From assembly GCA_025200525.1 (NCBI GenBank), contig CM045762.1, positions 191,977,154-192,041,153 of the forward strand: a DNA stretch of 64,000 nt, read 5' to 3'. The position numbers and the translations under genes were made by a program. Below the pieces are notes generated by a model. It did not search any database. It had not been told where the DNA came from and saw only the letters and a program-made list of their open reading frames with translations. This DNA is from Camellia lanceoleosa (lineage: Eukaryota; Streptophyta; Magnoliopsida; Ericales; Theaceae). Positions 36,610-47,920 of this stretch are shown here, in pieces; the first letter of the stretch is position 1, and each line of letters opens with the position of its first letter.

Positions 36610-36965
36610 TGTTGTATTGTATGGGGTGTTTTGAGAAGTTGGTAAAAAGTTGGTTTTTGGCTTTTTACCAAGCTTTTTAGCTTTTTGAAAAGTGATTTGA
36701 AAAGTTGGTAAAAAGCTGGCTTTTTGCTTTTTAGTTTAATATTTCTTTATGGTGTCAAATCAAATTAAAATGACCAAAATACCCTTACCCAACATAAGAA
36801 ATTTATTTTTTTTTATTTTTTTTTCATAGGCCCTAATTTGTAATTTTACACCTGCGTTTTTAGCACTTGCCAAACCAATTTTCTGGCGTTTTTGGAACTT
36901 GCGTTTTTAGACATTTTGTCCAAAAACGTGGCTTTTTGCTATTTTCCCAAAATGGCACAATATAA
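36610..36965. repeat. MITE-like foldback
   Basis: The left end GGTGTTTTGAGAAGTTGGT and AAAGTTGGTTTTTGGCTTTT are mirrored at the right end (reverse complement GTGCCATTTTGGGAAAATAG, AAAAAGCCACGTTTTTGG). Borders are approximate and no target duplication was seen. The rest of 36215-37094 is AT-rich without a gene. Confidence 0.5.
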
Positions 36966-37094
36966 CATTCCTCAAAAAAAAGAAAAGAAAAAAATATAAG
37001 CATTTACTAGGAAAGGAAGCACGTCCCCCTTCCTAATTTGCTTAGTCAGTGGTCAATTATGTCATGCTACAGACCTTTAATTTGGTAATTCTAA

Positions 37095-37597
37095 GACCAT
37101 CTCCAATCCTTAACCAAATCTAATATCAAATTTAAAATTTGGTGAAAAAAGTGATTTTTCATGCTCCAACCCTTTCACCAAATTGATATCAAATCGACAT
37201 TTCATCAAACATTTCACCAAAAGGAAGACAGACTCCGCCTTTCATCAAAACATTGTGCATGACCGTTGGGGGAGACCAACCGGTTGCCCGGCCGGTTAAC
37301 CAACCGGTCAACCGCCAAAAGGTTCAAACAGTTCCAAAAAAAGTTCAAACGGTTGAAAAAAAAAAAAATTTTTTTTTTTGCCTTACCGGTCGACCACAAA
37401 AAGGTTCAAAAAGTTCAAAAAAAATAAACAAAATTTTTTTTTTTGGCTTAACCGGTCGACTGGCTGGTCAACCAACCGGTTGTCCCGACACAAATTTGAT
37501 GAAATTCAAGGGTTGGAGCACTCGGTATCAGATTGAGGAAAAAGTCATTTTTCTACTCAGATTTGGTGAAAACTTCGATACAGGGTTGGAGATGCTC
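37095..37597. mobile_element. PIF/Harbinger (Tourist-like) MITE with TAA duplication
   Basis: Ends GACCATCTCCAATCC and (reverse complement) GAGCATCTCCAACCC, flanked by TAA at 37092-37094 and 37598-37600. The interior has repeated ACCGGTTG / CAACCGGT motifs. It is the same family as 48792-49364. A 3-bp TWA duplication and GRGCATCTCCAA ends fit PIF/Harbinger. Confidence 0.88.
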
Positions 37598-37936
37598 TAA
37601 CCCACCATTAATGAGGTAGAAAAGAAGAAAAAAAAAAAATCAAAACAAAACAGACACAACACATATTGTGGTAGTGAATAGGACCCACTGTCACATCATT
37701 AGTAATGACACTAATTAGTGTTCTTACTCATTTTCCTTACTTAGATTAGGAGATGGTGGGTGCATTTTCGTCATTTGCATATCTATATATGGTGGATAAG
37801 TGGATAAATATTATGTCCATGACCTCATGTAAGGATATAAATACTTTCATAGATGATTAAAGTAAAATTTTTTTATTTTTTCATTTTACAACAATCACAG
37901 TCTATTGGAATTTGGCTCCACTTCCTCAATCTTATT

Positions 37937-38191
37937 TAGCCTTCATTTGAGAAGTGGGTTGGCTTTTTGACTTTTTAGCTTTTTTGGCTATTTTAGCCTG
38001 GGCTAAAAAGCTTGGTTTTGGAAGGACTTTTTGACTTTTTAGCTTTTTTAACTTTTTTTTCTGAGAGAAGAGTGTAATGATTATGGGTTGGATGTGATGT
38101 TTTGTTTGTTGTGGTTAAAATAGCCTATTTTATTTTTTGTGGCTAAAATAGCCAAAAAAGCCCAACTATCTTCTTCTCAAACGGTGCCTTA
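37937..38191. repeat. MITE-like foldback, hAT-like family (copy 2)
   Basis: The left end TTCATTTGAGAAGTGGG and right end (reverse complement CCGTTTGAGAAGAAGATAG) are inverted repeats. The interior contains TTTTTGGCTATTTTAGCC and mirrored GGCTAAAATAGCC. Same family as 963-1203 and 40925-41215. Confidence 0.6.
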
Positions 38192-38297
38192 ACAGTGGTA
38201 AAACGTGAAACACGTGACGGAGTCTAACTCTTCTCCAATTCTACTTGAATTAGAGGATCGTCCAATGAAAAATGCATTTATAAAAAAGAAGGTTATT

Positions 38298-38432
38298 TAG
38301 GCTTGGTTTGGGGTACACTATATAATCCATCTTTTTATCTTTTTTCCATCACATCACCTCTTTACTTTTCTACACATCTTTTCGTAAAAAAACAAAAAGT
38401 ACACTTTTTTAGGACACCCCAAACCAACCCTA
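38298..38432. mobile_element. Short hAT-like MITE
   Basis: The terminal repeats TAGGCTTGGTTTGGGGT and (reverse complement) TAGGGTTGGTTTGGGGT differ at one base. The TAGG start suggests hAT. No convincing 8-bp duplication. 135 bp, no coding sequence. Confidence 0.6.
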
Positions 38433-39488
38433 ATGTGTTTTAATTCTAACCACTCAACGAAATAAGAGAAATATCTCATCCCTTATTTTAACATTTCTAA
38501 TTGCACCTCTAATGATGTGAGAAAAACTATCAATTAATTAACTTTCTTTAAAATTTTCTCTCTCCTTTCAAAACTATTTGTCACCTTATTAAAAGTGTAC
38601 TTAAAATAGAGGATGTAGTAAACTCTAAAAATAAACACGTGTCACTCTATTAAATTGGATTGGAGGATCTTTCAATTCAACTGAAAATGGCAACGAGCCA
38701 AACTCCAATTATTGAGTCATGTAAAAATGTTCAAGATATAAATTAATTACTGCAGTATCAAGGGATAGGAAAATCAAAAAAATTACTAAGATAGAAGGTC
38801 ATCTTTATGTTATGAAAGTAGAATATCATCTTGGTATGATTCTTTTTTGCTTTGTAAAGTAAGGCATTAATTTGTCTTTTAGCTTTGAAATAATGCCATG
38901 TACTGATTGTTTTTTGCAATTAAACAAAGAACTTGTTCCTGAGGCCATAAAATTAAGATTTTGCATTTTATCAGAAGAAAGTCATATTAGGAATATAGAA
39001 ACAGATCTAATCAATCCATTGGTGAAGTGAGTGCATGTTAAGACCGAATAAAAGTGTTAAGAATATACTATTATGACACGAATTATGAGCTGCCAAGTTT
39101 ATAATCAACAAAGCTAATGATACACTTACATTGAATTTGGTTAGAAAATTTGAAAAAGAATTTAGAAAAAAAAAAGAAAAAAGTGTGTGAAATTAAGTGA
39201 AACATAAGTATGTTTTATTCATATTTCACCTATCTTTTTCATTTCCATTTTTCAAATTTCTCCTCAAATTACCTAACTAAATGGAGCATTAGAAATTGAC
39301 AAATTTAAAATGCTCATATCAAATTCATTCTAAATATAACTAATATCATATCAAATTTAATTCTACATCACACAATAAATATTTTTTTTTTGAAAATACA
39401 TATGTCATTTTTGTTCATCAACAATAGAAATGAAGGACATAGAAAACCGACCCTGAAGAAGAAGAAGCCTCACAGTTGAGTGGTTGGA
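38433..39488. other. Spacer downstream of the glutaredoxin-domain gene
   Basis: No gene seen. An imperfect foldback at about 39128-39285 (TTTGGTTAGAAAATTTGA mirrored by TCAAATTTCTCCTCAAATTA) resembles small MITEs. The part next to 39489 would hold the 3' UTR of the - strand gene. Confidence 0.4.
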
Positions 39489-40421
39489 TCAGCTACAGAT
39501 GGGGCAGAGAACCAGACCATTTTCATTACAATCAGGGCACCTCACCACAACAGTCTTGCCGTGGTTTTGGGTGCTCATGCTCATCTAAAACACGGCAAGA
39601 ACCTAACACCCCCACAGCCCTCACACACGGACCCAACCTTCAATTTAGGCAAACCTTCCAGCAATTCCCCTAAACAACCATCTTCCACAATCCTCATAAC
39701 CTCTTCAACTCCACCCACATACCTCCCTTTCACAAACACCCTAGGGGGAACCAATTGGCTGCTGCTGCTGCTGCTTTTCCCTTCATTAGCTCTGTCGCCT
39801 CTCTCAACCCTCTCGTCCATCGATATGTCCTCTCGCACACCAACACGCCAAGTCCTTCCATCGCCATCCTCACCGCATTGCACGCCTCGAATGTCTTCCT
39901 TACTCCCCTCGGTGGTCGTGTAGATGACCACTCTGTTTCCCCGTTTGGTGGGCACGACTTCTCAAACCCATCTAGCGAGTACTTAGACGCCGGTCACGGA
40001 CTTGGTCGTTTAACGGCTTGAACTCTTGATTTGTCGACGAGAACAGGAAAGTTAGGGATTGAGTTTTCTTTGTTGTTGTGATCTTTGAATGGGGAAAGGG
40101 TCCGGGGTGGTGTTTGGGGAGGAGAGAATCGAAGTCGGTGATGATGGGGTCGAGTCCGACCATGAGCTCCCAGGAGTTGATGACCTCCGGGGGTTCGAAA
40201 CGGAGGGATCTGGGTTCGGAGAGTGGGCTTGGGAAGAGTGAGCCGAGGGTGAACCGAGGAGGAGGAGTGGTGTGGGAGTCGGAAGAGGGAGGAGGAGGGT
40301 CGAGGGATAAGAGGCCATAGGTGGTGGAGGTGAGAGAGACGATGTGGTGACCCAGCGATGAGCTTCCGATTTGGCTGAAATCGTCGTCGTGGTTGAGCAG
40401 GGTCGACGAAACACAACCCAT
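39489..40421 (-). pseudogene. Plant MGC-type glutaredoxin-domain protein gene, multiply frameshifted
   Basis: The - strand start is MGCVSSTLLNHDDDFSQ (40421), an N-myristoylation-type start typical of a plant family with an N-terminal disordered half (HHIVSLTSTTYGLLSLDPP, EVINSWELMVGLDP) and a C-terminal glutaredoxin domain. The domain is recognisable in pieces: RVVIYTTT, GVRKTFEACNAVRMAMEG, VPPRVFVKGRYVGGVEEVMR, ELLEGLP, VCEGCGGVRFLPC, then VVVRCPDCNENGLVLCPIC and a stop at 39489-39491. These pieces lie in different frames, and one CxxC half (after FLPCF) has been deleted. A single-exon structure is usual for the family. Sequencing error cannot explain so many shifts easily, so I call it a pseudogene. 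Confidence 0.82.
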
Positions 40422-40604
40422 TTGTTTTTTCAAAATTCGAAATCTAAGGGAGGGAAAAAAACGGAGACAGAAGGAGTGTTTGTCCGACCGAGAAACTAAT
40501 AGGGAAGAGGAGAGTGAGTGGGAGTGTGGGACAAAAGGTCTGGATACAAATAAGGCCACTTTTCATTTGATGTCTTCAAACAATAATATCGAGAGGAGAA
40601 CTGA

Positions 40605-40904
40605 TTGAGAGCTCGAATTCGGATGTTTTGAATTTTTTGAAACTATGAAATGATGTCGTTTCGTGGTTTTAATTTTTTTTTTTTTCAGTAGAAGAAGGAA
40701 GAAGAAGACGGAGGAGGGGGAGGGGAAGGGGGACTGGAGGGGGCCTAAAAAATGGGCTGGAGGCGGGGGGTGCGGCGATCGGCGATGGCAGAGGCGACGA
40801 GCAGAGGCATGGCGATCGGCGACGGAGGCGGAGGCGCGGCGATCGGCGACGACGGCGACCTCTCTCTCTCTCTCGGGGGATTCGGGGGGAGCTCATTCGA
40901 GCTC
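40605..40904. repeat. GA/GC-rich repeat related to the 41410-41851 element
   Basis: Ends GAGAGCTCGAATTCGG and (reverse complement) GGGAGCTCGAATGAGC are short inverted repeats. The interior shares GGGGGCCTAAAAAATGGGCTGG and GCGGCGATCGGCGA-like sequence with the element at 41410-41851. Open frames here are low-complexity. It lies about 185 bp upstream of the glutaredoxin-domain ATG. Confidence 0.45.
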
Positions 40905-40924
40905 CCAAGCTTTATTGTATCGAG

Positions 40925-41215
40925 AGTTGTAATTTGAGACTTCTAATTTGGCTAATTTGGTCACAAAAAATAAATTAGGCTAATTTAGGAAGAGTTAATT
41001 TGGCTATTTTAGTCACAAAAGATAAAATAGGCTATTTTAGTCATAAAAAATAAAACATCACATTCAATCCATAATCATTACACTCTTCTCTCACAAAAAA
41101 AGTCAAAAAAGTCAAAAAGCCAAAAAACCCTTTCCAAACCAGACTTTTTAGCCTAAGCTAAAATAGACAAAAAAAGCTAAAAAGCCAATCCACTTACCAA
41201 ATCAACCCATAATTT
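40925..41215. repeat. MITE-like foldback, hAT-like family (copy 3)
   Basis: Contains TTTGGCTATTTTAGTCAC, ATAAAATAGGCTATTTTAG and, further on, CTAAGCTAAAATAGAC and AAAAAGTCAAAAAGCC, the same modules as 963-1203 and 37937-38191. Borders are approximate. Confidence 0.55.
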
Positions 41216-41409
41216 TAATGATGTAGAAAATTCTCTTATAAAGGTAGGGCTCACACTCTTCTCTCTAACTTTCTCTATTCTCTTTCTTTTCCACTTCCCT
41301 AGAACTCCATTTAAAACTCTCAAATTAGAGTTATGTATCATTACTCGACAACAATATGGTCTGGTCATTTGGATTCATAGGATGGAGGAGATTAGGAATC
41401 AACCCGGTT

Positions 41410-41851
41410 GGTAGCTCGAAAATTCGTGGGTCGAATGGGTCGAAAAAGCAAAACGACGTCGTTTTTCCTTCTTTTTTTTTTTTTTTTTGGGTTTTCGTCT
41501 TCCTATCAGAAGTTGAAAATTAGAGGAGGAGGGGAAGAAAGGAGAAGAAGAAGAAGAAGGGAGGGGGGAGAAGAAGAAGAAGGGTGGAGAAGAAGATCGG
41601 GAAGAGGAGGAAGAAGGGAGGGGAGGGGGCCATAAAAATCGGCTGGAGGAGTAGGCGGGGCTGCGGTGAGGTCAAGGATCGACGAGCTCCTCATGGCGTC
41701 GGCGAGTAGGACGGCAGCAGAGCAGAGGTGGCGGGGCAACGACGTCGGCAGAGGCGACGACGTCCTCCTCTCTCCCTCTCTTCTCTGCTATCCCTCTCTT
41801 CTCTTCCTTTTCAAATTTCGGGCCATTCGACCCTTAAATTTTCGAGCTACC
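41410..41851. mobile_element. TIR element with GA-rich, gene-like GC-rich interior
   Basis: The ends GGTAGCTCGAAAATTCGTGG and (reverse complement) GGTAGCTCGAAAATTTAAGG continue as matching GGGTCGAATGG for about 35 bp. Flanks ACCCGGTT and ACCCAATT agree at 6 of 8, a possible hAT-size duplication. The interior carries GAA repeats and a GC-rich stretch (GCGTCGGCGAGTAGGACGG) that could be a captured gene fragment. No domain recognised. Confidence 0.65.
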
Positions 41852-42443
41852 ACCCAATTTTCATTAGGAATATGGTAGGATTAAGTGAGAAATTATTAGT
41901 ATGGTAATATTAGATTAGACATGTAAGATAAAAAGTATTTGTTTATACATAACTGGATTAGTAATACTACAAATAGTATTAATATATAAAATTAATTTTT
42001 TTTAATATTATAGTTATTTTTTAATACTTTTTAAGTACACTTAATTTAGAGACACTTAAAAAAATATAAATTTTGCTTAAAAATCATTTAAAAATTCATT
42101 AAATATAAACAAAAGATCATATTTTTTTAGTAAATTTTTTTATACTTAATCTTTGGTAATAATTTTTTTAAAAAATATTTATTTCACAAATAAATTATTT
42201 GAAAAAAAATAAAATTAAAATATTTTAATTCAATCCCAACTCTCCAATGAGCATGTTAATTTCACCATTTGGACGGATTGATAGTGTAATTAGACCAATA
42301 GTCTCATAATATTTTTAGGTTAATCAAATATGCTTTTGATGAGCTCTATAGATTGTCAATCCAATCCCCTCTACTAAGAGGCCAAAAAATCATGGCCTAA
42401 CAGTTTATATAAACCATCTAAAAAAAAAAAAGTATATAATAAA
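41852..42443. other. AT-rich spacer
   Basis: No gene, repeat end or regulatory feature recognised. Confidence 0.5.
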
Positions 42444-42675
42444 GAGTTGAGATCTTTTTTTTGGGCTCTCTCCTTATCTCCCTACTTGTAACGGTGAAGA
42501 TATATTTTGAATTAATTCAACAATTTAGATTTGACTATTTAAAAATAAAAAAAATAATAAAACAAATTTAAATCTATTTTTTTCACCTAGCCTGAACCAT
42601 TGGACAACTCAAAGTACATCCCTACTGTTGTAAGTGAGAAAATAAAGAGAGAGGCCAAGAAAAAAATCTCAACTC
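42444..42675. repeat. Foldback MITE with ~60-bp inverted repeats
   Basis: GAGTTGAGATCTTTTTTTTG and GGGCTCTCTCCTTATCTCC on the left are mirrored on the right (reverse complement GAGTTGAGATTTTTTTCTTG, CCTCTCTCTTTATTTTCTC). GTATATAAT precedes the left side and GTATATAAA follows the right, a possible imperfect target duplication. Confidence 0.6.
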
Positions 42676-42929
42676 GTATATAAAGGCCACGTATTCCGCA
42701 GGAAAAAGAGAAAAAAGATTTCTTCTTATTTTGTAACTGTCAAGTCACCTATCCATACCATTATAAAGAAAAATATTTAATTTTTGAAATTGGAAAATTA
42801 TTGAGTGCGCTTATAGCCGCATGCGTTTATATTCCTTCACAATTTATCATACATTATATCTTTTCTTATTTTTTAATCACTTAACATAAAATTATGAAGT
42901 TCACATTTTTAACTAATCATAATATTCTT

Positions 42930-44040
42930 AAAGTATCACGTGATCGTACTTCAAGCACATCCAATAACTTCTCTTGAAATTCAATGAATAAAAGTGTACA
43001 ATATTACATAGGGAGCTTTTTTGATAAATCATTTTTTTAAGAGTTTTATTCCATCCAACCCATATTCTTTTTGACTATTTTATTAGACCCTATTTGAAGT
43101 AAGAAAATCAAAACACCCTTAATCTCTCTTCCCCCTTATTAATATTGATTGTCATTATGTTTTGATAATTCCCATTCATCAGGATGTTGACTATCATTAT
43201 ATTCATGTTAATTTAAAATGAATTTTTGTCGTTGTGTTGTCAATTACATGATGTGAATATTCACTTCATGTAATTGGAAGAAATATTTACATCATTATAT
43301 TCACATTAATTTGAAATGAAATTTTGTCATTTTATTGCCAATTACATGATGTGAATATTCATACTAAAACATATGAATGTGAACGTTCACATTACTATAT
43401 TAGATGAGAAAGAATGTTCATATTTTGTGAACGTTCACATCACTGCATGTTGTGAATAAGAATGTGTTGTCAATTAAAAATATAATTAACGCTATTTTTA
43501 ATGTATTGTCAATTAAAAATAAGAAAGTTCACATGTTGTGAAAGTTCACATCATTAAATTAGATGAGAGAATTTTTCGGAAAGATGTTGTGAACGTTCAC
43601 ATCAGATGAGAGAGAATGTTTACATTATTTTTAATGTGTTGTCAATTAAAAATATATTCACATTATATAATAATATAAAATAATAACATCAATGTTATTT
43701 AATTTGTGTATGAAATTTTCTATGTCTTGGCCCTTTTCCTTCTCTCTCCTCCCTTTCAACAGTAAAATATCAATATTAAATATAAGGGTATAAGAGTCTA
43801 AGAAAATAGTATAAATCAAGAAAATAAACTTTATGGAATAAAAATATAAATACATGAGACTAAGTGAGTTAAAAAATTTCTTCATAAACTTCTTGAATTA
43901 GAATACTTCTAAATGATATTTATTAATAAAAATCCCTATCACATACTACACCCAAAAGAAACTCATTAAATTACTATTTTTTCTAATTTTTATCAAGTCA
44001 AATATTTCACCAGATCATTATAATTGTTTACATCTTACTA
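42930..44040. other. Spacer with scrambled repeats shared with the inverted duplication
   Basis: 42950-43010 is the inverse of 49665-49725 (TGTACACTCTTATTCATTGA). 43180-43640 holds irregular repeats of GTGAACGTTCACAT, itself a near palindrome. 43905-44040 is the inverse of 44498-44577. No gene seen. Confidence 0.55.
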
Positions 44041-44049
44041 TTATATATT

Positions 44050-44434
44050 GGAGAAGGGTCACCGCTGTGTCAAAAACACTATAGTGATTGTGGTGTCTTT
44101 ATTTTAAGTGTATTATGACTTTATTTTTATAATTCAAACCGTTATTTTGTAGGGTTTGTTAAGTACTTTATGCCTACAAAAAATCATATTAATCGGATAT
44201 CAACAACTATATGATCGATAACCAAAAAAATAAATAATAAGTTTTTCTTTTGAAAAATAGCATAAACAATATGCGATTCGATCATATAGTTATTGATATC
44301 TGATTAATATGATTTTTGGTAGGCATGAAATACTTAATAAACCCTACAAATTGACGATTTTTATTATAAAAATAAGACCATAATATACCTCAAATAGAGG
44401 CACTACAGTCATTACTGTGCTTTTACCCTTTTCC
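44050..44434. mobile_element. Mutator-type foldback MITE with exact 9-bp target duplication
   Basis: Ends GGAGAAGGGTCACCGC and (reverse complement) GGAAAAGGGTAAAAGC. Flanks TTATATATT at 44041-44049 and 44435-44443 are identical. The element is a near-perfect palindrome (ATCATATTAATCGGATATCA mirrored by its inverse). The related sequence at 49785-49800 has the unoccupied form CTATTATATATTTCAC, supporting the borders. Confidence 0.9.
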
Positions 44435-44560
44435 TTATATATTTCACCCACATCTAAGTAATGACAAATGCTAATAATTCACTTATGAGCATTGTAAATG
44501 ATCTAGTGAAATATTTGACTTAACAAAAATTAGAAAAAATAGTAATTTAATGAGTTTCTT

Positions 44561-45703
44561 TTGGGTGTAGTATGTGAGTCAAGAGCCTCTCCTGGCAGGT
44601 TTCTACTCAAATTTCATCAAGTTCTCACTTCGTATGGTTTTGAAACTAACGTTGTTGATGAATGTGTATATCACAAGTTCAGTGGGAGTAAACACATATT
44701 TTTGGTTTTATATGTTGATGACATATTGCTTGCCACAAACGATATAAACTTATTGCATGACACCAAGAGATTTCTATCTAAGAATTTTGAAATGAAAGAT
44801 CTTGGTGATGCTTCCTTTGTATTAGGAATCGAAATACACCGAGATCGTTCTCGGGGTATTCTGGGATTATCACAAAGGAGCTATATTGAAAAAGTACTCA
44901 TTAGATTTGGCATGCAAAATTGTAAATCAGGTGAAACCCCGGTTGCTAAGGGAGACAAGTTTAGTCTCAGCCAATGCCCGAAGAACAGTCTTGAAATTCA
45001 AGAAATGCAGAAGATTCCTTATGCCTCGGCTGTAGGGAGTCTAATGTATGCTCAAGTATGTACGCGTCCGGATATTGCGTTTATAGTTGGCATGTTAGGC
45101 AGATATTTAAGTAATCCTGGCATGGATCATTGGAAAGCAGTCAAGCGTGTTATGCGATATTTACAGAGAACAAAGGAATATATGCTCACATATAGGAGAT
45201 CGGATAAGTTAGAGGTCATTGGATATTCCGACTCCGATTTTGCTGGATGCCAAGACAGTAGGAAATCCACATCAGGCTATATTTATCTGTTAGCTGGCGG
45301 AGCAATTTCTTGGAGGTCTGCAAAGCAGACGCTCATAGCTTCATCCACCATGGCTGCAGAGTTTGTAGCATGTTATGAGGCATCAAACCAAGGGATATGG
45401 CTGCGGAATTTTGTCACTGGGTTGCGTATTTTGGAAGGCACTGAAAGACCACTTAAGATATATTGTGACAATAAGTCTGCAGTTTTATATTCCAATAACA
45501 ACAGGAGCTCGACAAAATCAAAGCATATTGATATCAAGTTCCTAGTTGTAAAAGAAAGAGTGCAAAGTGGACAGATTTCCATAGAGCACATTGGGACAAA
45601 CTCCATGATAGCGGATCCACTTACGAAGGGACTACCACCCAAGGTCTTTCACGAGCACACTGCTCATATGGGTGTTGTTCTATTTGAGAACATTCTGGTT
45701 TAG
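44561..45703 (+). pseudogene. Truncated Copia reverse transcriptase-RNase H
   Basis: An open frame covers the end of the Copia RT (FLVLYVDDILLATNDINLL, with the YVDD catalytic motif) and the RNase H (SDSDFAGCQDSRKSTSG, AAEFVACYEAS, IYCDNKSAV, KHIDIKFLVVKERV) up to the stop. Only the first ~5 codons (to about 44576) are foreign sequence, so gag, PR, INT and the RT start are missing. It is the inverted duplicate of the 3' part of the Copia element at 54126-60629 and lacks the frameshift that element has near 55755. Expression would need a chance promoter. Confidence 0.85.
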
Positions 45704-46105
45704 TGGGAGTTTGTATTTATATTACTGCTTTATGAGTTTTATCTATGTAATTAGATTAATTTCTGCAGAAATGAAGTATTCAATTTATTACGCTCTGTTA
45801 CGTATTGTGAAGTATTGATCTCAATAAAGTTAAGTAGGACCAGTTGGAAATAGGCATGTATGGATCACATCACATGTAATTTCCATGCTACGCATCCATG
45901 ATTGATCTATGTCATTTAGCTGTATTAGTATACGTGACCATTGGTGGGTCGAGTTACGATTGCTGTAACGAAGACCGCTTTGATCCTGTATTAACATAGT
46001 TAATGGACAAGATTGTTTGGATACCCTCAAGTTATGATAACAAATTTCTGAGCTCACTAAAGTTAAGCACATTTTTCAGGATACATATGTGGTCCAGTGG
46101 GAGAT

Positions 46106-46687
46106 TGTTAGATAATGTCTCAATGGGACCACATAATTAAATGTGGTGTTATCATTTATAAGAAGCCTACAATTTAAGTGATTCAATTTAGTTAATAGGC
46201 TTAAGGGTATATGTGTTATGGATCTAATGTGTAGATACTAGTTGTATAATTTCTATTTCTATGAGGGGCAAAAATAGAAATTAAAACATATTGGTTAAAG
46301 TTGGTTTAATGACTAATTAATTGGTTTAATGACCAATTAATTAGTTTAATGGTTAATGGGTAACTGATGTCTGTTTAATATCTCATAAAATCTTTCAGTT
46401 TTGAAAACCAATTACAACCTTTAAAAAGGTTATGGTCCATATTCCTTCCCAGGTGGTAAGAACACTGCCATGTTTTCTAAATCCTCTCAAGGAGAAACAT
46501 AAGGCACCAAAAGGGAAAGGATTAGAAGGTAATAACATAATCAATAACAAAGAGGTTATTGATAATCACGCTTCCGTTTAAGCATTCATCAATGGATTTA
46601 GGTATGTCATTTTGTCTTGATTTCTTGATGATACACATGGTAAATAATCCGAAGTGTAAGGTTTATGTTATGTAATTTACGTTTACA
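46106..46687 (+). repeat. Copia LTR (left-arm copy)
   Basis: TGTTAGATAATGTC... to ...GTTTACA, preceded by the polypurine tract GGTCCAGTGGGAGAT and followed by TCCAT, the inverse of the ATGGA target duplication of the full Copia element. The flank therefore came along with the duplication and this is not a separate insertion. Confidence 0.9.
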
Positions 46688-47251
46688 TCCATTCCCTCAT
46701 CATAAAAAGATGTATTAGAATGAGAAAGAAAACAAAATGGACTATAAAATTTGGTTTGCTACAATCTAAACTTACAACACAGAAACCTTGCACTAATTAC
46801 TAATCACATTAGATTACTAAAGAAATTGGCAATGCTTTATTTTATGATCCCCCATGATTGCTTATTTTGATCCAAAAAAATAGTCATCTGAAAGAGAGAA
46901 AAAAAAATAGTAATAACAAAATTTTGCATTTTATGGCGTTTATTGCTTACAAAGGAATCAATCACCAAGTCAAAATGAAAATGTTCTTTACTCCTACAAT
47001 GTGTAATCCAAATAAATATTTGCAAAATACACAATAAGAGACGTAGTAATGTATATATATATATAATTCAATAATTTCAATTTAAAATATAGCATACATA
47101 CATTTTAAACTACCTACAATAATATGATAATGTTTTGTTTTGTTTTTAAACTCAAATTATTGAATTATTACAATAAAAACATTAGATAGAGAAATCTATG
47201 AGAATCCTCATCCCAATGAAAAACCCTAATGTCTTAAAGATGATCTTAAAT
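46688..47251. other. Copy of the original Copia 3' flank
   Basis: AT-rich sequence, the inverse of 53558-54125. No gene recognised. Confidence 0.6.
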
Positions 47252-47920
47252 CACTACGCCAAAATTGGGCTTTAGCGGCGGGTTTTTATGGCCGTAAAGG
47301 TCAGAAACCGCCAAGAAGTTTTTAACGGCGTTTCATATCGCTGCTTATGCTGCGGTCGGAAAAAGTGAAACCGTCGTAAAAAGACAAATTACCGTCGTTA
47401 AAAGTCGACCAAAAACGGCGGTAATATCCGACCAAAAACGGCGGTTTTTTACCACCGTAAATAGGTTCAAATTTTTCAAAAAATAATTCTTTCTTCTTGC
47501 ACTTCCCAAGTTTTGAACCCAAGACTTCCCATCCACCTACACCAACCACTTTGCCACAACCGCTCTTCATGAAATATATTACCTAAATAAATATTTAAAC
47601 ATTACTTTTACTTTATTGTAGATGGTTTCGCCGGAGCACGCCGGAGTTTCGCCGGAGCATGCCGGAGTTTCGCCGGCAAAGACTGCCGTCATTAACGGCG
47701 GTAATGGTTGGGCATTAGCGGCGGTTTTGTTACCGCCGTTAAAAGTGGGCATTAACGGCGGTTTCGTACCGCCGTTAAAAGTGGATTTCATTACCGTCGT
47801 TAAAGACACTTTTAGTGACGAATTTTTAGCAACTTTAACCGCCGGCACGATACATTAATGGCAGATTAACGGCGGTTTTCATATCACGTTAAAAACCGCC
47901 ACGCCGATTTTGACATAGTG
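47252..47920. mobile_element. Non-autonomous CACTA element (left-arm copy)
   Basis: Begins CACTACGCCAAAATTGGGC and ends ...GATTTTGACATAGTG, with AAT on both sides (47249-47251, 47921-47923), the 3-bp duplication of CACTA elements. It is filled with subterminal repeats AACGGCGGT / ACCGCCGTT. A tRNA-like A-box (47545-47556, reverse strand TGGCAAAGTGGT) and B-box (47510-47520) lie inside. No protein-coding gene. It is the inverted copy of 52914-53557. Confidence 0.92.

Noticed and set aside
37253..37600. 115-codon open frame
   Set aside because: Lies wholly within the PIF/Harbinger MITE and is made of its ACCGGTTG repeats and A-tracts.
39755..40021. Ala-rich + strand frame of 88 codons
   Set aside because: Antisense to the glutaredoxin domain; alanines come from a GCT repeat that is also in the gene.
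40663..40937. Open frames of 60-90 codons in GA/GC-rich DNA
   Set aside because: Low-complexity Arg/Gly/Glu/Ser composition in several frames; no start context or domain.
46106..46687. Independent solo Copia LTR
   Set aside because: It is preceded by the RT-RNaseH and PPT and followed by the same flank as the full element, so it is part of the inverted duplication.
47322..47858. Open frames within the CACTA elements
   Set aside because: Result of the ACGGCGGT subterminal repeats; non-autonomous elements without transposase.
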